This document shows, in pieces, positions 56,179 to 64,000 of a stretch of DNA of 64,000 bases. The stretch is from Temnopleurus reevesii (lineage: Eukaryota; Echinodermata; Echinoidea; Temnopleuroida; Temnopleuridae). The notes under the pieces were generated by a model, which saw only the letters and a list, made by a program, of their open reading frames with translations, made no database searches and was not told where the DNA came from. The DNA lies in the NCBI GenBank assembly GCA_036244855.1, contig BQKZ01001007.1:43662-107661 (forward strand), given 5' to 3'. Within the stretch, counting starts at the first letter, position 1, and the number at the start of each line of letters is the position of its first letter. Both the position numbers and the translations under genes were made by a program.

Positions 56179-58847
56179 CTTTGAACGGATCAATAATCCC
56201 TTTTCTCAACGAATTCATCTAGTTAATATTTTTTTAAATCTATTCTTGAAGCTGACTTTTGGCCTTCAATCAATTATATAACATATTTAAAATTGTAAGA
56301 ACAAGATATGCCACTAAAGTTGTGTTGAAAATATTTACATTCTCTAATTATAGCAATTCACTATACATGGATATGAATTAATTTTCTAATAATTGAATGT
56401 TTATTAAAATCATACAAATAAATTTATCATTTCTGTTTTCATCTTCTAGATGGGACTTCCTTGATCATAATTTTGGTGAAAATTGGATTCATTAACAAAT
56501 AGAGATTTGCTTCACAGTTTAATAAAGTGGTTAAAAAATATAAGAAGCCAATTGTAGATAAGTGACAAATGTTTCGTATTATTAATATATTTTTTGCTTT
56601 CTGCTACTTTTTTAATTAAATGTATCCTAACGAGATACCACTGCATAAATTAATCCCAAACACAGGCATTATATGAGGCAATTTATTCTGAATCAAAAGC
56701 TAAATCTGTATATCTATAAAATTATTTTCTATTTCCTTCAGTTCCTGGATGCAGGTTCAATATCCCAATCACAACCCAATACTAGTCCTGTGTTGTAAAA
56801 GAGCATTCATCGCAAGCTGAAATTTATACCAGCTTTTTAAACTTTTACATCCGGTATGATACAATTCATCCTCAAGTTTTTATACAGTACTTAGAAAGAC
56901 AACCTTGATTGAGTGGCTCACAATGTCAGTGATACTGATGTGGTCATTTATTACCTGCAAAAAGTAAAGAAAATTTCCATCTTTTCCTTATACTGTATAA
57001 AAGTGTCCCAGTAAAGCAGTGCCCTGCAAACTGGTCATATTCATAATTTTTATTCCCCGAATTTCTGAACAAAAATTGTGATGAGATAAATGAGCTTTAT
57101 TGAATCTGTCCAGCCAGTCAGAAGTTATGACACTTTTTGTTGATCCATGTCAGATCAAATTCATATCTTGTTTTGTGTTTATATCCAAACTTAAATTACA
57201 TTATTCTGTACCTCTTTCCCTCCTTTACAAATTATTTAGATTACCTTTGTTTCTTTTGTTCCTTTAATACCCCAAATGTGAATGAAAGATAGATAGATTA
57301 CAACATATGATTTCAAGAATGATTGAATTTCAAAATCAGAAGTACTTGGTCCTTTAAATCGACTCTTCATTTTGAAACAATTATCTTGTAAATATTTGTA
57401 TGCAATTCTCCTTTGTACTTTTGTTCAATTTATGTTTCCTCGAATTAGTTCACACTTATTCTTTGTTATATTTTTTGTTATCAAAATGGAAATCAATGAA
57501 TCAAAATCATATCAGGTGTATGGAATAATAGAAAGTGAATAGAAAAATCATCTGATGAAAAAGGGCGATACGTAGCCATGAGGCAATATCTGTTTGACTG
57601 TTTGACTGTTTGTTTTTTGTGCAGTTCATGTTATTTTAAAAATGGTTGAATATTATGCATTGTTTATTACATTTTTTTTTTAATAAATTGTTTAAATGTT
57701 CATTTACATATATGTATCAATAAAATCACTGTGGAGGGAAAACAAATAAATAAATGAAACATGCCATAACTTTGATCTCACATTGCTCCCCATAAAGAGT
57801 TGTAACTTTCAATTGGCTGGCCTGATTTTTATAAAATAATAATAGATAATAAATGATTTATTGTTTGAGAAGTACTTTTTAGGAATATGGGTGAAAATTA
57901 TCCTAAATAAAGCCAGTTTACATTTCATTGGGACACTTTATATTATATTCTACAGTTTGTTCACCTTTATATAAATGGTTAAAGCACAAATGCATAGCTA
58001 TTTGGCATGCACATTTTCTTCTAGTTTTACATGTATATGCATTACATGTATAAATATAATGAATTGTGAAATACATGGGTGTGGTCTCCAAAATTGATCT
58101 TTATGACAATTCTTGTATGAAATAAGAGTAAAAAAAAACATTTATCTTATAGCCATGTATGAAAAGAAAATTTACACACCTTAAACAAAATCTGAGTTTT
58201 TTCTTAAAGATAAACATACTGAAAATATATAGGGGAAATCCCACACACAATTTTGACTAGTCTCCACAAATATTTGTTGTACACAGACCAGACTCTGTGC
58301 ACACACAGCTATGATTACTAAAAACGAACAGAACATTTTCAAACAAATCAAGCACTGTACATCATCAATTTACAAAAATAAGACAGAAACCAAATGGTTA
58401 TCTTTATAATTGAAATATCATGAATTAAAACGTTGATTACAAAAACATTTGATTTCATTGGCAAATGAAAATTTTCCATTGTTTTCACTACTAACAGAAA
58501 AATACAATAACTACAATTAGCAAGTATGAATCGGCAAAGTATTAGCAAGTATTATCTGCAAAGTTTGAAGTAATGTGTTTGATGATCAGGTTTGAACTTA
58601 GTGGATTTTGATCAAGTAGTTCCAAGTTTGCAGATTGACAGTGTGTGGTGAAAAAAACCCCATAATTTCACAACTCATGTCTATATATAGGTCAAAACAA
58701 TAAAGCATATATTTATTTGAATAGAAGAGTGAAACCCAAATTACATTTTTATTTTGTTTGTAATTTACTCAAAGGGAAATAGCCTTTGAATCTGGTGATC
58801 TATATTAATCCATTGAGTCCTGTAATTGACTTCTGTAATAACAATAA
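56179..58847. other. Intron 1, no feature seen
   Basis: AT-rich intronic sequence. Poly-T and poly-A runs and one TTTGACTG triplet repeat at about 57592-57610. No exon recognised. Confidence 0.5.
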
Positions 58848-59285
58848 AAAATAATAATAATTGAATTTATATAGCGCTTTTTCCAGAGGATACAAAGCGC
58901 TGCTTAAAAAGACATATATTTAGCTACATTAGGAATTATATAGATGGGTTTTGAGGTGTTTCTTGAAAAGGTTGAGTGATTTGGTATTATGGAGAGATGC
59001 AGGGAGACTATTCCAGAGTCGTGGGGCCAGGGACTGAAAAGAGTTGAAACCGGCCTGTTTTTTAGACTTCGGAATCTTAAAGGAAGGGGCACAGGTGGAA
59101 CGGAGAGAATATGATGTTTTCTGCTGTTGAAAGAGTGAGGAGATATTATGAGGAATTGTCGTAGACAGTGATTTATAAGTTTGAACGATTGTGCGGTATT
59201 GTATTCTTTTGGAAAAAAAATTAAGAGAGCTAGTCCAGTGCTGCCTGCAAGGCGCTCAGGGTAGCTCAAAAAAAAAAAAAAAAAA
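58848..59285. repeat. Interspersed repeat with TATAGCGC end
   Basis: Begins with an AATAATAATAATTG run and TTTATATAGCGCTTTTTCCA, continues through TGGGTTTTGAGGTGTTTCTT and ATTCCAGAGTCGTGGGGCCA, and ends in an A20-type run. The sequence resembles the 3' regions of dispersed LINE/SINE-type repeats common in marine invertebrates. No intact frame is present. Confidence 0.55.
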
Positions 59286-59639
59286 ATACCAATAAACTTT
59301 GTGTAGGGAATACCAGTTCCAGTAGTCAAAGGGTTAATGTTTTGATCTTATCATAATCAGCACAAAATATGAAGGAAATCAGTAAACATATATCGGTTAG
59401 AATTAAGTAAGAAAAAAAAAACACATTTGGGAAGTAGAACAGGAAAAAGTCAGTAGAGCTTTTGGATTCCATGGCTGATTTCACAGAAAAAAAAATCAAT
59501 TTATAGAGAAATGTTGATCGAAACCGGACAGGAAAGAGCGCTTTAAACAGAACATTTTGAAAATGTGGTTTAGAAATACTGATTGGTAAAAATACCAAGG
59601 GAAAATAATGTGAGAATAGGATTGTTTTAGATCAATAAA

Positions 59640-60860
59640 TGGAAAAAAGGAATAGATAAGTTGAGTAATTTTGCAAGGAAAAGGGACAGGTGAAATAGGA
59701 AATGAGAAGATAATATAGAAGGGGCAGGAAGGTTGGAAACAAGTGGTGGAAAAGGAGAAAGGGGGGAGTTGTCACTGGGAGGGGAAGTATCAGAGAAGAG
59801 GAAACAATAGAGAACAGAAAGAGAGAGCGAATACAGGACCAAAACAAGAAAAATAATAGATATTAGTTGAGTTTAGATGATGATAATGATGATGGCCTCT
59901 TGTATAGCGCCGGTCTCCGCCACAGCTGGGCACTCATGGCGCTCGATTACTCAAAAATAATGTCTCACAGATTTCAATGTCCTAATTAGTGCTATGGTTT
60001 ATCTTTCAGTCCAAGAACTCCCAGTAGTGGTACAATTTGGTTATTCTTCTAACGACAAGGGAGTGGGGAACAGATAGGTCTTTAGGTAGGACTCAAAGGT
60101 AGATGCGATACTAATAGAAATTGAGGAAGAGAGAGAGAATACTGGATCAAAATAAGGAAAATTAGAGGTAGAGACAAGAAACAGAGAGTAGTGGAAAGAG
60201 GAAAAATGGGAGAGAAGGGAAGTAGGGTAGAAAAAATAAGGCATAAGGAGAGAGAGAGCGAGAGAGAGAGAGAGAGAGAGAGGAGGGAGGAGGGAGGAAG
60301 TAATGGAGAATACAGGACCAAAACAAGAAAAATAAGAGGTATTAGTTGAGTTTAGATGAGATACTACTAGATATTGAGGCAGAGAGAGAGAATACTGGAT
60401 CAAAATAAGGAAAATTGGAAGTAGAGACAAGAAACAGAGAGTGGTGGAAAGAGGAGAAATGGGAGAGAGGGGAAGTAGGGTAGAAAATAAGGCAGAAGAA
60501 GAAGAGAGAGAGAGAGGGGGAGGAGAGAGGGGGAGGAGGGAGGACGGAGGAGGGAGGAGGGAGGAACAAGGAAAATAAGAGGTAGAGACAAGAAATAGAG
60601 AGTAGTGGAAAGAGGGGAAATGGGAGAGAGGGTTTATAGAGTAGAAAATAGGGTAGAAGGAGAGAGAGAGGAGAGAGGAGGGAGGAAGTAATGGAGAATA
60701 CAGGACCAAAACATAATAAAGGGAGATGTGGAGAGGGGGGGAATAAGCAAGAGTAGGGAGATGAGATATGAGTATAAAATAAATTAAGGCCGAAAGAGAT
60801 AGAGAATGGGAGAGAAAGAGAGAGAGGGGGGAGTAGGAAAGGCACAGGAAGACAGAGGGC
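59640..60860. repeat. 1.2 kb polypurine (GA-rich) tandem region
   Basis: The + strand is strongly purine-biased. A unit of about 200-250 bases with AGAGACAAGAAACAGAGAGT, then GGAAAGAGG and GGAAGTAGGGTAGAAAA, repeats at about 60170, 60422 and 60585 with GA/GGA microsatellite segments between. A TATAGCGCCGGTCTCCGCC segment at 59880-60040 interrupts it. The long Ser/Leu/Pro frames on the - strand are a by-product of the purine bias. Confidence 0.85.
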
Positions 60861-63463
60861 TTTATAGACAAGTCTTCATCCTGTTCGAACTGCATTCAAT
60901 TAGCAATAACGCTTCACTTCTCCATTTCAGGTTTCACGTATTTAAATCAGTCATTAATGAAATCAAATTCTCAATTCAGGAGAAAAAAAGCTATTAATAT
61001 CATGGACTGTATATCTGAGTATTTGTACTTTATTCTGGATTTATTGTGAAACACATTCTACAATGCAGGAAATAATTTTCCTGGTATCGCATCGCACTTT
61101 GCTATGAATGTTAGCAGGATTGCTATACAAAGTATGTTTTGTTTAGCAACTTATTCACATAGAACTGTACATTAAATTATTGAAAATATTTCCTCAATGT
61201 CTGAAACTGCTAATCAAATGTGAAAAGTAGAATTATTGCCTGCAATCAATGAATGGTTTACTGTCCATCTGAATGAAGCAAGCAAGCACATAATGCTACA
61301 CACAGCGATTCTGAAGTAGAAATGCAAATTCTACATGTTGAACTTTTCAATCATTAACTAGGATGCAAACACTGTCAGCTAGCTCGGGGTAGCCATTAAA
61401 AACTAGATGAGGTAGGACCTACTACAATTGCTACAGTTTATAACTGAATGACCAAAGGGGTATATAAATAAATAAAATAAGAAGAGCATATTTGCCCTTT
61501 TAATATGATTTTGGGGGGCATCACAAATGTTGTCATTATGATTGATGATATCGTAATATCTTACTTACAAAGTGAACTTTTACAAGGTTAATTGCTTTAA
61601 TACTTAAACGTGTCAAAAAGGTCTTACATGTATGGTTGGATTTAAACTACAGAGTTTCAGTCTATTGTATTTTTCTTACACTTCTTTGAATAATTGTTTG
61701 AATTTCTCACATTTGATATATGTTTTGCTTCTAAAATTAAATATTGTAATATAATTACATCAATTCCTATATTTTTGTACTATGTTACTTTGTCTCATTT
61801 TAATAAATAAATAAACAAAATAAATTTTTGATAAAATAATGTACTGATAATGGTTATATTAAATACCAATATTTTCAGATAATAACTAATTTACATTTAT
61901 ATAGTTTCTAATGTCAATGCTTCTAGGTGCTTTACAATTGATCTCAACATCAAATATATACACATTAAAGAATACAAGCTATGATACAGAATATGCAGAC
62001 ATAAAACCTGAGCACCATTAAAAATAACTTTAGCTGTCAAATTTGAAGTGGCTTTATGCAGAATTTATTTTAACAATATAGAGAGAGGATATAAAGGTAT
62101 GAAATTTATTGACTCTATCGATCCCCTCTCGGGATATGAGAGTACCTTATATTCACAGTGATAACAAAGATATATGACATATATATAACACAGAATAAAC
62201 ATATTCAGGGTTATATTACATACATACAAGACATGAATAATAAACATTCTTTTACATACATTTGTACACATTTATCAAGCTTTTCTTTTGTTATATGATA
62301 TCTATCAATGTTTTGGTTTCGACGGAGCATTGAGCTAGATTTTAAACATGAAACTAATACTGTGAATTACAAATACATAATTGTTCATAACCAATCTAAA
62401 CTCTGCACTTGATAATCACATTTCTTGGGCAAGGATGAGTACAAATCCCAAATGTGCTATCAAAGCATGAAAATGCAACTCTAATCTGGGTTTCTTAATC
62501 CTTATTCACAAAAACGACATTTATTTTAACTCTAGGAACAACTTTCTCTGTTTCATTAATGATGTTTGCTAGTCTATTTGCTAACAACAGAAACATTTAT
62601 TTATCACTCTCCATTGTTAAAAGTATGTAAATATATTTTTAAATAATAATAATATAAACAAAATAAAACAAAAAATGATTTGATGTCCTATCTTGTCCTA
62701 CTCATCTATCTTAATTATGTGTTTGGATCTCTTATTTTTGTTTGTAATTTGATGTATGGAAAAATAAAATCAATCAGTCTTGCAAAATCTGTCAAATGGG
62801 CTTATACTATAGTTATAACATTATTAGTGGTAAAGCTATGATACACAGTCCAAGAACCAAGTTAAATTTGCCTATTTTTGTTTGGGGCCTAACTTATGCA
62901 TTTTGACTTTGTTTTTGTTTGTTTGATTTAGATACCAAACATAAATAATGGGCCTGTTTACAACATTCAGCACATGAAAAAAAACCTAGCAGCATTCAAA
63001 ATCATGATAAATTAGGTAAAGTAGGACTGTAAAATCTTCATCAGAATTGGTTAGGCTATCTAAGTTAGATGTAACATTAGCGAGTTGAACGGACATTCAA
63101 GCGGATCAACGCTCCATCAGCCTCAGATCACGCCAGAGCTCTGGCTGCACGAGCTTCGTCGAGATGCTAAAAACCCGATCGACCCGAGTGCCGATTGACA
63201 ATAGACATTGTTTGTTAAGTTTAACTTGTAATATTAAGTCAAGACATCACATACAAAAATATTAGGAACCATTATGCCCATCAAAATGATACAATATGAG
63301 CGCAGGCTAGGCCAGGCCTACTTTGCATTTGAATGTAAGGAGATATTAACTGATTTGAATTAATGTCAGATCTCAAGAAAGTCGAGACTCAAGATGCAAT
63401 CTCCAATCAATCATTCAATTATCAAGAATAATGAGATGACTAAAGAGTAAAGTAAAGACTTAC
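60861..63463. other. 5' end of intron 1, no other exon seen
   Basis: AT-rich sequence with no recognised exon. A short CpG-containing patch at about 63080-63200 stands out from its surroundings. A TATAGTTTC-type repeat tail lies near 61890-61935. Confidence 0.5.
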
Positions 63464-63484
63464 CGTTGTTTTGAATGTTTCCAT
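63464..63484 (-). CDS. ST6GALNAC-like: Sialyltransferase exon 1: start codon and cytoplasmic tip
   Basis: Seven codons, METFKTT, end at a consensus donor ACG|GTAAGT in phase 0. This joins TRQWLIFLG.. of exon 2 to give a short basic cytoplasmic tail before the membrane anchor, as expected for a Golgi type II enzyme. The start has a good context (AAGATGG: A at -3, G at +4). The link to exon 2 is an inference over 23 kb, supported by phase, strand, the consensus donor, and the fact that exon 2 has a clear splice acceptor in place of its own start. Another first exon could exist. An upstream ATG 22 bases before this one is out of frame. Confidence 0.68.
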
Positions 63485-63639
63485 CTTGAAACCAATGATA
63501 AGTCATGCTTCTTTCTCTCACTAAACTCCTACATAATCATTGATCACAAAATTACACATTCCTTATATTAGTTTACTATTTTATTTATAGAAACTACAGA
63601 GTACAGTGTCCTAAGTCTGGCTGGCCAGAGCTAAACACG

Positions 63640-63800
63640 ATTGCAGAATGATTATAATACACAAATTAATTGTGTACGTTCGTTCAGCGCTGCAGCTCGC
63701 GCGAGAGCTCGAACGTAAGAGCCGTGCGCAAGACATCGAGTTTCGCTCTGGTTTCGCTGTCTTCCCCGTCCGTTGTTAGTCCGAATTTCGCAATAAAAAT
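63640..63800 (-). promoter_or_regulatory. CpG-rich putative promoter of the sialyltransferase gene
   Basis: This patch is far richer in CpG than the AT-rich surroundings, for example CAGCTCGCGCGAGAGCTCG (itself an inverted repeat) and CGTTCGTTCAGCGCTG. It lies 160-300 bases upstream of the proposed start codon. No TATA box was identified at a fixed position, so the transcription start is unknown. Confidence 0.4.
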
Positions 63801-63989
63801 GGGAGGAAAGGAAAAACAAGCCCAATAAAGCAATGGGAAAGAAAGGAAAATTAGGGGCGGTCCCCCATTTTTAACACAATAGTGTGACTGTAAATTAAGA
63901 AGACATGGTATAGAGGCTAACTAAAATGAAAACCAAAATTCTCCTGACAGAAAACATTTTTTTTATCATATCAGTGAGGCCCAGCAACC

Positions 63990-64000
63990 CCCCCCCCCCC
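63990..64000. other. Poly-C run at the window edge
   Basis: The window ends in at least 11 C residues, like the runs beside the two N gaps, so another assembly break may follow. Confidence 0.7.

Noticed and set aside
60041..60895. A 284-codon open frame on the - strand, rich in Ser, Leu and Pro
   Set aside because: It is produced by the polypurine/polypyrimidine repeat. Neighbouring frames are also open, there is no domain and the composition is purely repeat-driven.

Overview
This window is animal nuclear DNA: AT-rich, with spliced genes, long introns, tRNA-derived SINEs, many short inverted-repeat elements and trinucleotide arrays. A marine deuterostome is most likely, and an echinoderm of the sea-urchin type is my best guess. 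The reasons are a conserved RXR, an ST6GalNAc-type sialyltransferase, and a draft assembly that appears to keep both copies of a very polymorphic diploid. The species call is an inference, not something read from the sequence.

Two genes lie tail to tail. On the + strand is the 3' part of a retinoid X receptor (RXR) gene, from its second zinc finger to its stop codon. The coding exons are 2854-3033, 4135-4286, 4917-5043, then the last two exons. The last two exons occur twice: 8207-8431 with 9422-9672, and 13222-13446 with 14438-14688. On the - strand is a complete six-exon alpha-2,6-sialyltransferase of the ST6GALNAC III/V/VI type. It runs from a seven-codon first exon at 63464-63484, across a 23 kb intron, to a stop at 33648. 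All exon phases join, giving a 414-residue type II membrane protein with sialylmotifs L, S, III and VS.

Six single-N positions (6134, 12132, 13165, 27466, 32113, 34838) mark contig joins. The sequences on either side of most of them overlap elsewhere in the window, so 6135-12131, 12133-13164, part of 30709-32112 and 34461-34837 look like allelic or misplaced contigs rather than true tandem duplications. Comparing the two versions reveals insertion polymorphisms, including a 187-bp hAT-like element 46 bp after the sialyltransferase stop codon.

The most unusual structure is in the RXR ligand-binding-domain intron (5044-7735). The last ~64 bp of the 4917-5043 exon, with its 5' splice site, has been amplified about a dozen times together with GGT/GAT repeat DNA. 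This forms an exon-derived minisatellite full of decoy splice donors. SINEs of one family also sit directly upstream of two RXR splice acceptors.

The rest (17.3-33.4 kb and 42.2-63.4 kb) is intergenic or intronic. It holds repeats, microsatellites, a LINE reverse-transcriptase remnant at 44.2-44.5 kb and a 1.2 kb polypurine tract at 59.6-60.9 kb. I found no rRNA, intact tRNA, CRISPR or bacterial-type features.
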